NCBI GenBank assembly: GCA_945982465.1
Contig: CAMFSB010000001.1
Coordinates: 1 to 25,236 of the forward strand
DNA length: 25,236 nucleotides
Reading direction: 5' to 3'
Source: an uncultured Faecalibacterium sp.
GTDB lineage: Bacteria > Bacillota > Clostridia > Oscillospirales > Ruminococcaceae
In this document: positions 16,442 through 24,675 of the stretch, piece by piece
Numbering within the stretch: position 1 is the stretch's first letter
Layout of the letters: every line of letters begins with the position of its first letter
Translations under genes and position numbers: made by a program
Notes under the pieces: model-generated
The model's input: the letters and a program-made list of their open reading frames with translations, nothing else
Told to the model about the DNA's origin: nothing
Databases searched by the model: none

Positions 16442-17359
16442 TCAGCGGTATTGCTGCAAAAGCCGCAGGCTTTGTTCGCGGGTATAAAAACGCTCCAGCG
16501 AGTGGATGCTGTGATGCACCTTTGCCGGCGCGGGCAGTTCGGTGTGCCCGGCGCGGCGGTATTCCTCGGGCGTACAGCCGGTGTAGCGCTTGAATGCGTT
16601 GGAAAAATAGCGATAATCGGAAAAACCAGCGGCGACGCAAAGCTCCATCAGGCTGCACTCCGCGCTGCGGATGCGCTGGCAGGCGTAGTGGAACCGCACC
16701 GAGGTCACATAGTCCTGAAAGGTCTGATTCAGTGATTTTTTGACAAAAGCCGACAAGTACCCCAGCGACAGCCCCTCCTGCGCGGCAAAATCGCTCAAAC
16801 GGATCGTTTCGCGGAAATGCTCATCGACAAATTTCATCAGCCGGTTCATCCGGGCGTTGCTGCGCTCCTGCACGGCCAGCTTGGCGGCCGACAAAGTGCG
16901 GCAGGGCAGCGCCATCAGCAGGCGGCGCAGGATCAGCCCGGCTTTGGCGGTGCAGTACAGCTCGTAGTGTGCGGGCCGGGCCAGATATTGCTCGGTCAGC
17001 GCGAACAGTTCACCACACAGCGCCGCATATTCGGTCGGCGTCAGCACGGTATGCGGCAGCACCAGCTCCACGCTGAGCCCTTCCAACCCGGGCAGCAGCC
17101 GGTCGGAGCATTGCAGGCACAAAAAGGTTGCGCTCTCCGCTTTTTTGTGAAATTCGTGCAGCTGCCGCGGGCTGAGCAGCAGCATCTGGCCGGGCTGCAA
17201 TTCCTGCCGCATGGCGCCGCTGGCCACCTGCAGCACGCCGTCCACATCCAAAATCAGCTCCCACTCCGGGTGGATGTGTGGAGTGCGGTAGTCCACCGTA
17301 TCAAAAAACACGCTCAAGCCCTCGATCTGGGGGTAGCGGATGAGCTCGTATTCGTTCAT
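16442..17359 (-). CDS. AraC-family transcriptional regulator
   Basis: This 305-aa regulator has an N-terminal cupin sensor domain and a C-terminal double helix-turn-helix. The sensor is about residues 15-75, with the HIHPEWELILDVDG segment and LLLSPRQLHEFHKK. The DNA-binding part includes IRLSDFAAQEGLSLGYLSAFVKKSLNQTFQDYV and then MELCVAAGFSDYRYFSNAFKRYTGCTPEEYR. It very likely activates the GH30-xylB operon next to it in response to a released sugar. The start is uncertain: ATG at 17359 fits the family N-terminus (MNEYELIRYP) but has no clear Shine-Dalgarno, and an in-frame GTG at 17422 would add 21 residues but lies only about 10 nt from the predicted start site. Confidence 0.92.
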   Translation of the reverse strand: MNEYELIRYPQIEGLSVFFDTVDYRTPHIHPEWELILDVDGVLQVASGAMRQELQPGQMLLLSPRQLHEFHKKAESATFLCLQCSDRLLPGLEGLSVELVLPHTVLTPTEYAALCGELFALTEQYLARPAHYELYCTAKAGLILRRLLMALPCRTLSAAKLAVQERSNARMNRLMKFVDEHFRETIRLSDFAAQEGLSLGYLSAFVKKSLNQTFQDYVTSVRFHYACQRIRSAECSLMELCVAAGFSDYRYFSNAFKRYTGCTPEEYRRAGHTELPAPAKVHHSIHSLERFYTREQSLRLLQQYR

Positions 17360-17438
17360 TGTGCAAAACGGCGCGTGCGCGGCGTCCTCCCATACGGCGG
17401 GGCCGGCCACTGCCGGGCGCACCCCGCCTGCTGCTTCC

Positions 17439-17444
17439 AGTATA
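17439..17444 (-). promoter_or_regulatory. Probable -10 element of the AraC-type gene
   Basis: TATACT is present on the minus strand, 80 bp before the ATG at 17359. The -35 position at 17-18 nt spacing (TCGTGC or CTCGTG) is poor. The 75-nt gap between the rhamnosidase stop and the regulator's longest frame also holds an A/T-rich run (17471-17486). No clear terminator for the rhamnosidase operon is visible. Confidence 0.45.
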
Positions 17445-17497
17445 GCACAGCGGGGCGCGCCGCACGAGGGCTTTTTTATTTTTTTGCGAGCGCGGTT

Positions 17498-19693
17498 TCA
17501 GCCCAGCGGGGATTGGAACTGATAACGCCCCGGCGCCAACAGCCTGCGGCTGCCGTCAAACAGGGTCAGCTCGGTTTCCACCGGGGTGGTGAGCTGCAGC
17601 GCCGCCTGCCCGCCCTGCACCTGCCATGCCACGCGGATCTCGCCGGCGCGGCTGCGGTAGCATCCGTCCACGCTGCCCAGCCGCGCATCCGCGCAGGGGC
17701 GGATGGCCACCCGGGCAAAGCCCGGCGCGGCCGGTTGAATGCCCAGAATATAGCGGTAGTAAAACTCGCCCACCGCGCCGAAGGCATAGTGGTTGAACGA
17801 TACCATGTTGCTGCCGTTCTGATTCTCTTCGTTGACCGTGCCGTCGGGGCGCACGGCGTCCCACCGTTCCCAGATGGTCGTTGCGCCGCGGTCGACCTGA
17901 TACATCCAGCCGGGGCAGTTCTCCTGCAAAAGCAGGTCGAACGCCAGCTTCTGCTGGCCGTGGTCGGCCAGCAGCGGCAGCAGCTGGGCCGTTGCAAAAA
18001 AGCCGGTGCCGATGCCCTCGGTGCGCAGCTTCTCCACCAGTTTGGCAAACACCTTATCCCACAGTGCGCCCGGCTGCAGCACATAGGCCAGCGCCATCAC
18101 ATACGCGCCCTGGTAGTCATCGGTCATGGTTCCGTCGGGCCTTACAAAGGTTTTCTGGTACGCGGCACGGGTGCGTTCCAGTTGGGCGGCGTAGCGGGCC
18201 TCCTCCTCCGACCGGCCCAGGTGGTGGGCGGCCCACGCCAGAATGCGCAGGTCGTTGACGATAAACGCATTGGACACCGGGCCGTTGTGCATGGCCATGT
18301 ATTTGATGTCCCGCCCGGGGGCCAGCCAGTCGCCCAGGTTGGGCGCGATCCACAGATCGCGGCCCGCCAGCTTGCCCATGTGGCGGACTTCGCAGTCTAC
18401 CAGCGCTTTCATGCTGTCGTACTGCTGCTTCAGCGGTTCGTCGGTGCCGTACTGCCAGTACAGCAGTTCCGGCACAATGGTATCGCAGCTGGCCCAGCCC
18501 AGCATATTGATAAAGCCCACCCCAGCCGGCCCCTGCGCGGGGATGGTGGGCGCCACATAGCCCTCGGTGTTCTGCGCCTGGGAATAGCGGATGTCCTTGA
18601 GAAATTTGCGCCAGAACGCCTCGGTGTCGTAATTGTACATCCCGGTACGGGCAAACACCTGGCCGTCGCCGGTATAGCCCTGCCGTTCGTCACGCTGGGG
18701 GCAATCGGTGGGCACCTCCACATAATTGGAGCGCTGGCTCCAAAGCTGGTTCTGGTACAGCCGTTCCACCTTTTTGTTTTCGCAGGCAAACCAGCCGGTG
18801 CGCTCCATCCCGGTGTGGACGGCATAGGCAGTGACAAGGCCGGGAGCGTACGCGCAGCCGGTCAGCTCCGCGTAGCGGAAGCCCATGTAGGTAAACGCCG
18901 GGCGGTATTTTTCGGTGCTATGCCCTTTATGGTAGACAATGGAAGCCTTAGCGGTGCGCAGATTGGCCGTGTACAGGCTTCCGTCCCCGTTCAGCCGCTC
19001 GCCGTGGCGCACCGTAAGGGTGCCGCCCTGCATTTTGGCAGGGTCGATCTCCACGATGCCCGCAAAGTTCTGGCCAAAATCCAGGATCACCGCATCCCCG
19101 CAGCGGGTCACCGCCTGCACCGGCATTTCCTGCTGGACGCTCACATAGGTTTCGCAGGGCTCCAGCGTTTCGGGCAGCGAGCCGGCAAAGGGCACCGGCG
19201 GCAGCACGGGGACGCCTGCGCCGTCGGCAAAATACTCCTCGCCATCGTACAGGCCGGCAAAGCGCCACGGGCTTTCCACCGCGTGCACGGTTTTGTCGGC
19301 CGAGCAAAACGTTTGCTCGCCGTCTGCCGTTTCCACCGTCAGCACCCAACTGACGGCGGGACGTTCGCCGTAGATCCGGGTTTTGTTATCGCAGGTAAAG
19401 CGGCCGCAGTACCACCCCTGCCCCAGCGCCACCCGCAGCGTGTTGACAGGCTGCGTGAGCAGGGCGGTCACATCATAGGTCTGAACGTGCAGATCCAGCG
19501 GGTAATAGGTATAGCCAGGCGCCAGAAGCCGATCGCCCACTTTTTGGCCGTTGATGCGCGCCTCGTACACGCCCAGGGCGGTGATAGCAAGGGTGGCGTG
19601 GCGGGCGGCGGGGACGGCCTGTTCAAAAACCTCCACCGTGCCCTCCTGATAGGGGCGTTCTGTCGTGATAAAGCATTCTTTCAGCGTTTTCAT
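17498..19693 (-). CDS. GH78 alpha-L-rhamnosidase
   Basis: This 731-aa inverting alpha-L-rhamnosidase starts with two beta-sandwich domains (about 1-290), including ITALGVYEARINGQKVGDRLLAPG-type sequence and LDFGQNFAG. The (alpha/alpha)6 barrel has the signature TDCPQRDERQGYTGDGQ, with Glu336 as likely general acid. GATTIWERWD holds the likely base Glu609. A C-terminal beta-domain follows (about 650-731). It lacks a signal peptide and is somewhat shorter than the 900-1,000-aa bacterial members. It would remove rhamnose from pectic RG-I or flavonoid-type glycosides after import. GAGG precedes the ATG at 19693. It is the last gene of the four-gene unit, 9 bp after the isomerase/epimerase. No rhamnose isomerase or kinase is in the window. 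Confidence 0.94.
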   Translation of the reverse strand: MKTLKECFITTERPYQEGTVEVFEQAVPAARHATLAITALGVYEARINGQKVGDRLLAPGYTYYPLDLHVQTYDVTALLTQPVNTLRVALGQGWYCGRFTCDNKTRIYGERPAVSWVLTVETADGEQTFCSADKTVHAVESPWRFAGLYDGEEYFADGAGVPVLPPVPFAGSLPETLEPCETYVSVQQEMPVQAVTRCGDAVILDFGQNFAGIVEIDPAKMQGGTLTVRHGERLNGDGSLYTANLRTAKASIVYHKGHSTEKYRPAFTYMGFRYAELTGCAYAPGLVTAYAVHTGMERTGWFACENKKVERLYQNQLWSQRSNYVEVPTDCPQRDERQGYTGDGQVFARTGMYNYDTEAFWRKFLKDIRYSQAQNTEGYVAPTIPAQGPAGVGFINMLGWASCDTIVPELLYWQYGTDEPLKQQYDSMKALVDCEVRHMGKLAGRDLWIAPNLGDWLAPGRDIKYMAMHNGPVSNAFIVNDLRILAWAAHHLGRSEEEARYAAQLERTRAAYQKTFVRPDGTMTDDYQGAYVMALAYVLQPGALWDKVFAKLVEKLRTEGIGTGFFATAQLLPLLADHGQQKLAFDLLLQENCPGWMYQVDRGATTIWERWDAVRPDGTVNEENQNGSNMVSFNHYAFGAVGEFYYRYILGIQPAAPGFARVAIRPCADARLGSVDGCYRSRAGEIRVAWQVQGGQAALQLTTPVETELTLFDGSRRLLAPGRYQFQSPLG

Positions 19694-19702
19694 ATCGTTC
19701 CC

Positions 19703-20551
19703 TCACAGGTGCTCATTCATCCATTTTGCACTGATCTGCGCGCTTTTTACGGGCGAACCATCCACCCAGTTGCGGTGGCTTTCCAGAACGACCGCCTCCA
19801 CGCCGTTTGCGTTTGCCTGTTCCAGCAAAGCATCCAGCGGCAGACTGCCGGTGCCCAGCTCCATGCTGTCGGTTTTCAGGATGGGGGTCATGGCGGGGCC
19901 GGTGTGCCGGGCGCCCCGGTCATTGATGTGCCACAGCTTCATGCGGGGTCCAAGGCGGCGCATCCAGTGCAGCGGGTCGGCGCCGCCCTCGGCAAACCAG
20001 TAGCTGTCGAACTCAAAATTCACGGCGGCCGGGTCGGTCTGCTCCAGCAGAATGTCATAGGCGCACTGCGTTTCGTTCACCCGCAGCAGCTCGGCGTTGT
20101 GGTTGTGGTAAAGCAACTGCACATTTTGCTCTGCAAGGGCCGCGCCCGCCTTGTTCAAACGCTCCGCCAGCGCACGCACCGCTGCTTCGCTGCCGTAATC
20201 AAAGCGATACATGCCGGTGATCACCGCATACTTCGTGCCGTACAGCCGGCATTCGGCGGCAGCGGCGGCAGCGTCCCGTTCCACGCTGCCCAGGTCGGTG
20301 TGCAGGCTGACCACACGCAGGCCGCTTTCCCGCACCAGCGCAGGCCAGTCCAGTTTGCCGCCGCTGCCGGTAGGCATGCCGGCGGCCCGGGTGAGCAGGC
20401 GTACCAGCAGGCCGGCAGGATGGGTCATAAAGCTGCAAAGCTCGATGCCATCGTACCCGGCCTGCTTCACTGCCTGCAGCGTCGCGCGTGCCTGGCGCTC
20501 GTTGTTCATCGCACAGCCCAGCATAAACTGCTGGATAGCTTTTTGCGGCAT
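19703..20551 (-). CDS. Sugar phosphate isomerase/epimerase-like TIM-barrel protein
   Basis: This 282-aa protein belongs to the xylose isomerase-like TIM-barrel group (AP endonuclease 2 / IolE-like). Typical segments are GYDGIELCSF near 33-42, VVSLHTDL, LLYHNHNAEL, NFEFDSYWF, MKLWHINDRG and VVLESHRNW. These supply the Glu/Asp/His metal ligands of the barrel. Members are sugar epimerases, isomerases or dehydratases, or have no known activity. The substrate cannot be told here. GGAG lies about 7 nt before the ATG. It lies 4 bp from GH43 and 9 bp from GH78, so it is co-transcribed and presumably handles a sugar they release. Confidence 0.88.
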   Translation of the reverse strand: MPQKAIQQFMLGCAMNNERQARATLQAVKQAGYDGIELCSFMTHPAGLLVRLLTRAAGMPTGSGGKLDWPALVRESGLRVVSLHTDLGSVERDAAAAAAECRLYGTKYAVITGMYRFDYGSEAAVRALAERLNKAGAALAEQNVQLLYHNHNAELLRVNETQCAYDILLEQTDPAAVNFEFDSYWFAEGGADPLHWMRRLGPRMKLWHINDRGARHTGPAMTPILKTDSMELGTGSLPLDALLEQANANGVEAVVLESHRNWVDGSPVKSAQISAKWMNEHL

Positions 20552-20555
20552 AGCG

Positions 20556-22373
20556 TTACTCCTCTCTTACCGGGATCACCGCGCCCGGCGTGATCCCGTT
20601 TTCGTTAAAGCTGTCCACCCTCACCCAATACGGCTGGTCTTTGGTCAGTGTGGTCAGGCGGACCTCATCGGCCCCGTACACCAGCCAGCTTTGATACAGC
20701 TTATCGGGCGCGCAGCCGTAGCACACGTTGCAGCCCTGCGCGCCGGGGACAGGCTGCCAGCGCACCTGCGCGTCCAGCTCGCCCAGTGGCTCGGCGGGGG
20801 TCTGGGCGTGTGCGGGCTTGGTGTCCCCGCCGCTGCCTAAGACCCGCAGCCCGCTGATGCGCAGCGCCTGGCCATAGGGCAGCACGCCTCCGGTGACCCG
20901 CACATACCGGGCGGATACCCCGCCCGGGATCTCGGTATAGCCGCAGCAGCATTCCCGCTCGAGCTGTTCCAGCACCTGCCAGTGCTCGCCGTCGGCGCTG
21001 GCCTCCACCGTGTAGTGGGAAAGCTGCGCGGCCAGCTCGATGTGCCGGGTGCCCCGGTCGTCGCCGTATTGCTCCGGGGCAAACGGCACCGCCAGCCCCT
21101 CGTCCGCCAGGTTTACCTGCACGGCGCGCACATCCATCGCCCGGCCCAGATCCACGCACAGCCACTGGCCGGGATCCGCGCTTGCGGCGCTCCACCAGGT
21201 GCGGTTGTTTTCGTCCACCGCGTTGGCCGGGCTGCTGCCCGCGGCAGTGGAGCTGGCTGCTGCGGGCTTTGCATACGAAAGCAGCATCCATGCAGGCCCG
21301 AGCGCCCGGGCATCGAACCTCCCGGCCGGGATCCGGATCGGATAATCGCCGAAATTCTGGTTGCAGTAGAGCGTGCCGTCCTCATCAAAGCCGGCGGGCC
21401 ACAGCCCCACGCGGCGCTCGAAATCGTGGTTGACGCTGACGCGCATGGTGGCCGCATGCCAGTAATTGCCGTATTCATCGGCGATGGTGCTGCCGTGGCC
21501 CGCGCCGGCGGCAAACCCGCCGGGCTTTGCGGAAAACGGATTGGACGCCTGCCGTACAAATGGCCCCAGAGGCGAATCGCCCACATACACGCCATCGGCA
21601 TAAGTATTGTACTGGGTGCCGGGGCAGGCATATTGCAGGTAGTAGCGGCCGCCGTGTTTGGTCATGAACGCGCCCTCGATATAAGGCTGGCCGACCGCGT
21701 TAAAGATGGCGGTCATGGCGGCGGAGGAATAGCCGCTGGCCTGTTCCATCTGGGCAGGCAAACGGATCTGCCGGGTCTCGGGGTCATAAAACTGCTTCAT
21801 CGCCTGGTACACTACGCTGTGCTCCCGATCCACCACGCCGTTATCTCCGGGGCGCTCATAGCCCAGCGTGTCGGGGTCGCCGGCGATCAGGGCTTTCTTT
21901 TCCCCCATGGGCTGCAGGGTCTCCGGGTCCAGCTCCACGCCCCAGATCGGTTCGGTGTTGGTGCAGCCCCAGTACAGGTACAGCCGGCCGTCGTCATCCC
22001 AAAACAGATCCGGGTCCCAGAACGGGAACGGTGCAGCCACCTGGGTAAAGGGCTGGGTCAGCGGGTCTGCAGTGCGCAGGATGGGGCAGTCGGCGCTGCG
22101 GCGGGACGCGCAGAAATACAGATATTCTCCCACCTGGCGCACATCCGGGGCGTAATCGTAGATCAGCAGGTCGGGGGCTGCGTGGAACTCCCAGTTGAGC
22201 AGGTCGGCGCTGTGCCAGAAGCCTGCCGACATGGATACAAACAGATAGTACCGCCCCTTGAAGCGCACCAGCGTGGGGTCGGCCCCTTCGCGGAAACCGG
22301 CGGCTCGCCCGCCCTCTTTGATATGCTGGTAGCGGTAGTTCAGGTCCAGCGGGTTGCAATAGGTCTGTTTCAT
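20556..22373 (-). CDS. GH43 family glycosidase with C-terminal beta-sandwich modules
   Basis: This 605-aa protein opens with a GH43 five-bladed propeller. The catalytic triad is visible: base Asp32 (GADPTLV), pKa-modulating Asp122 (WDPDLFW) and acid Glu233 (YIEGAFM). Family members are mostly alpha-L-arabinofuranosidases, beta-xylosidases or beta-galactosidases. From about 370 to 515 a discoidin (F5/8 C, CBM32-like) domain follows (NAVDENNRTWWSA, GQWLCVDLG, YVRVTGG). A fibronectin III-like segment ends the protein (about 520-605). No signal peptide or anchor is present, which is unusual for a protein with binding-type modules. GGAG precedes the start, 3 bp after the GH2 stop, and the stop is 4 bp before the next start. 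Confidence 0.92.
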   Translation of the reverse strand: MKQTYCNPLDLNYRYQHIKEGGRAAGFREGADPTLVRFKGRYYLFVSMSAGFWHSADLLNWEFHAAPDLLIYDYAPDVRQVGEYLYFCASRRSADCPILRTADPLTQPFTQVAAPFPFWDPDLFWDDDGRLYLYWGCTNTEPIWGVELDPETLQPMGEKKALIAGDPDTLGYERPGDNGVVDREHSVVYQAMKQFYDPETRQIRLPAQMEQASGYSSAAMTAIFNAVGQPYIEGAFMTKHGGRYYLQYACPGTQYNTYADGVYVGDSPLGPFVRQASNPFSAKPGGFAAGAGHGSTIADEYGNYWHAATMRVSVNHDFERRVGLWPAGFDEDGTLYCNQNFGDYPIRIPAGRFDARALGPAWMLLSYAKPAAASSTAAGSSPANAVDENNRTWWSAASADPGQWLCVDLGRAMDVRAVQVNLADEGLAVPFAPEQYGDDRGTRHIELAAQLSHYTVEASADGEHWQVLEQLERECCCGYTEIPGGVSARYVRVTGGVLPYGQALRISGLRVLGSGGDTKPAHAQTPAEPLGELDAQVRWQPVPGAQGCNVCYGCAPDKLYQSWLVYGADEVRLTTLTKDQPYWVRVDSFNENGITPGAVIPVREE

Positions 22374-22376
22374 GGT

Positions 22377-24584
22377 TCACTCCACCTTTTTGTATTGCTG
22401 CAGAATGCGGTTGATCTGCCGAATGCTTTCGTCATCCACGCCGCCCTGCCGAAGCAGGCTCACCAGCGTCATGCGGCCCAGCATCCGCTGCAAATTGGGG
22501 TTATCCTTGACGGAGTCCGCCACATCCCCGCGGGATGCGGCCGCCTGCGCCATCATCTGCTCCACCACCGCGCCGGCCTCCGGGCTGCGGCGGATGTCTG
22601 CCAGACGGTCATTGACGGAATAGCAGCTTTCGTCCGGTTCGCCTCCATCAAACCAGTTGGTAACGGCGGCACGCCGCATAAACGCATAGGCCGGGTTGGG
22701 CTGGTCGACCTTTTTCACCAGCATGGCGGCATGGCAGCCTTCGGCCTTGGCCTCGATGGAATGGGTGCCGGTAATGGGCACATGGAAGGTAAACACGGTT
22801 TTGCCCTGTGCCGAAGCAAACAGCTTGCCGTCCACCAGCAGCGCGACCTGCGGCTGGTTGGAGTAGACCTTAATCTCGGTCACCGGCTCGGGCCGGTCCA
22901 CATAGCGGCTGCCGCACAGGTGTACAAACGGCTCGGTATGGTTCCAGGCGGCTTTGTACAGGTAAAACGCATCCTTTTTGAGCGTGCGGTCAAAGGTGAC
23001 CAGGCCTTTCTGGTTTTCGCCGTGCTTGCCGCCCTCGTCGCGGCCGTCGGCGGCAAAATCAAACAGGTTCCACACATGGGTGGCCCACAGCCAGGGGCGC
23101 GCTTCGATCATGTTGAGCAGGTGCTCGTGGTAAACGCACTGGTAGCTCTCGGTATAATCGCCCTTTTCAGGGTTGGGGCTTTGGTAGGCAGGGTTCGCGT
23201 CTGCGCCGTACTCCGAAAAGCCGATGCAGCGGTCAGGGTATTGGGCGTGGTATTCGTCAAAGAAGGTGTCGTTTTGCTCCAGTTCGCCCACATACCAGCC
23301 GAAGTACAGGTTGTAGCTGTTCACATCAGGGATCGCCAGAATGGGGCTGTCGGTCTCCAGCATGAACACATTGGCCATGGTGGTGGGGCGGGTGGAATCC
23401 AGCCGGTGGCACAGCTCATTGAGGGCGCGGTGATTTTCCAGCAGGTCCTCGCTGACGGCGCTGGCGGCTGTGATCTCATTGGACAGGCCCCACACCGCGA
23501 TGCTGGGGTGGTTGTAGTTCTGCACGACCAGCTCCCGCATCTGGGTAAGGGTGTTTTCCCGGCCGTTTTTCATATGGAGGGTAATGTAGGGGATCTCCGC
23601 CCAGACCACCAGGCCGTTTTCATCGCACAGGTCATAAAATTCCTGCGCGTTCTGGTAATGGGCCAGCCGCAGCGTGTTGGCCCCCAGCTCCCGGATGATC
23701 TGCATATCCCGGCGGTGATCCTCCAGCGTAAGGGCGTTGCCCCTTCCCTTTACATCCTGGTGGCGGGCCACGCCCCGCAGCGGGTAGCTGCGGCCGTTGA
23801 GCAAAAAGCCCTTTTGCGGGTCGATCTCAAATTTGCGGCAGCCAAAGCGGGTCTGCACCGCATCGCCGCTGTCCAACGCGGCGGTGGCCGTATAAAGGAA
23901 CGGGTCGTTCAGGCCGTCCCACAGGCGGACGTTTTCCAGCGTGAACTGCGCGGCGGCGCGGTTGTCTGCCACTGGGACAGTTTGGCTTTGCCCCGCCACG
24001 GTAAAGGTGACGGTCCGGCCGCCGCCCTCCACCCAGGCTTCCGCCGTCACCTGGGCGGTGCGCGTATCCGGGTCCACCCGGGGCGTGACCCGAATGCCCG
24101 GCGCGCCCCAATATCCCAGCGCAAAGTGGGCGGCGGGCACGGTGATCAGATTTACATCCCGGTACAAACCGCCGTAAAACGTGAAATCCGCTTTTTGGGG
24201 GTACACGGTGTCGTTCTCGCTGTTATCCACCGCGATGGCCAGCAGGTTTTCGTCCTTCAGCCGGCCGGTCAGGTTGACCCGGAACGTGGAATACCCGCCT
24301 TTGTGTTCCGCCAGGGTCTCGCCATTCAGCGACACCACGGCGGTGTGAGCCGCGCCGTTGATCTCCAGCCAGACCTCCTCGCCAGGCTGGAGCGCCGGCG
24401 CCTTCAGGCTGCGGGTATACAGGCAGGTGCCTCGGTAGTAGTCGTTGCCGCCGTCCTGGCCGTCTGCAGCGTTCCAGGTGTGGGGCAGGTCCACTGCCTC
24501 TCCCCTGGCCCCGCCCAGAACCGTTTTCAGGTCAGCACTTTTGTAAAACTGCCAGCCTTGGTTAATGTTATAGATCGTGCGCAT
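22377..24584 (-). CDS. GH2 family beta-galactosidase-like hydrolase
   Basis: This 735-aa enzyme has the complete GH2 layout: sugar-binding domain (about 10-150), Ig-like domain (about 160-250) and TIM barrel (about 255-560). NTLRLAHY (303-310) is the conserved R-x-x-H-Y segment. WGLSNE gives the acid/base Glu370 and GFSEYG the nucleophile Glu458. After a beta-domain it ends with a charged helical extension (about 650-735) absent from classical LacZ. The substrate is probably a beta-galactoside; beta-glucuronidase or other GH2 activities are not excluded. AAAAGGAG lies 7 nt before the ATG. It is the first gene of the GH43/GH78 unit and is divergent from the regulator at 24676. Confidence 0.92.
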   Translation of the reverse strand: MRTIYNINQGWQFYKSADLKTVLGGARGEAVDLPHTWNAADGQDGGNDYYRGTCLYTRSLKAPALQPGEEVWLEINGAAHTAVVSLNGETLAEHKGGYSTFRVNLTGRLKDENLLAIAVDNSENDTVYPQKADFTFYGGLYRDVNLITVPAAHFALGYWGAPGIRVTPRVDPDTRTAQVTAEAWVEGGGRTVTFTVAGQSQTVPVADNRAAAQFTLENVRLWDGLNDPFLYTATAALDSGDAVQTRFGCRKFEIDPQKGFLLNGRSYPLRGVARHQDVKGRGNALTLEDHRRDMQIIRELGANTLRLAHYQNAQEFYDLCDENGLVVWAEIPYITLHMKNGRENTLTQMRELVVQNYNHPSIAVWGLSNEITAASAVSEDLLENHRALNELCHRLDSTRPTTMANVFMLETDSPILAIPDVNSYNLYFGWYVGELEQNDTFFDEYHAQYPDRCIGFSEYGADANPAYQSPNPEKGDYTESYQCVYHEHLLNMIEARPWLWATHVWNLFDFAADGRDEGGKHGENQKGLVTFDRTLKKDAFYLYKAAWNHTEPFVHLCGSRYVDRPEPVTEIKVYSNQPQVALLVDGKLFASAQGKTVFTFHVPITGTHSIEAKAEGCHAAMLVKKVDQPNPAYAFMRRAAVTNWFDGGEPDESCYSVNDRLADIRRSPEAGAVVEQMMAQAAASRGDVADSVKDNPNLQRMLGRMTLVSLLRQGGVDDESIRQINRILQQYKKVE

Positions 24585-24623
24585 AAGAGTTCTCCTTTTA
24601 TGTGTCTTTTTTGGCTTTGTGTG

Positions 24624-24641
24624 GAATATCTGCGCATATTC
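24624..24641. promoter_or_regulatory. Palindrome in the divergent promoter region
   Basis: GAATAT (24624-24629) and ATATTC (24636-24641) are perfect 6-bp arms around a 6-nt centre. It abuts the extended -10 of the plus-strand gene and lies 40 bp before the GH2 start on the other strand, a place from which one protein could control both directions. No clean consensus promoter for the GH2 operon was found in 24585-24675. Confidence 0.45.
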
Positions 24642-24650
24642 TGCTACAAT
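24642..24650 (+). promoter_or_regulatory. Extended -10 promoter of the partial regulator gene
   Basis: TGCTACAAT combines the extended TG (24642-24643) with the -10 hexamer TACAAT (24645-24650). The -35 position at 17 nt (TGGAAT) is weak. Transcription would start near 24657, 19 nt before the ATG at 24676. Confidence 0.5.
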
Positions 24651-24675
24651 AGCGGCAGAAAGGTGTGTGAACCGG

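Noticed and set aside
16817..20593. Plus-strand open frame of 1258 codons
   Set aside because: It lies antisense to the AraC-type, GH78 and isomerase genes, all of which show clear family motifs and ribosome binding sites. Its composition (many His, Gln, Arg, Ala, Gly) is typical of an antisense frame.
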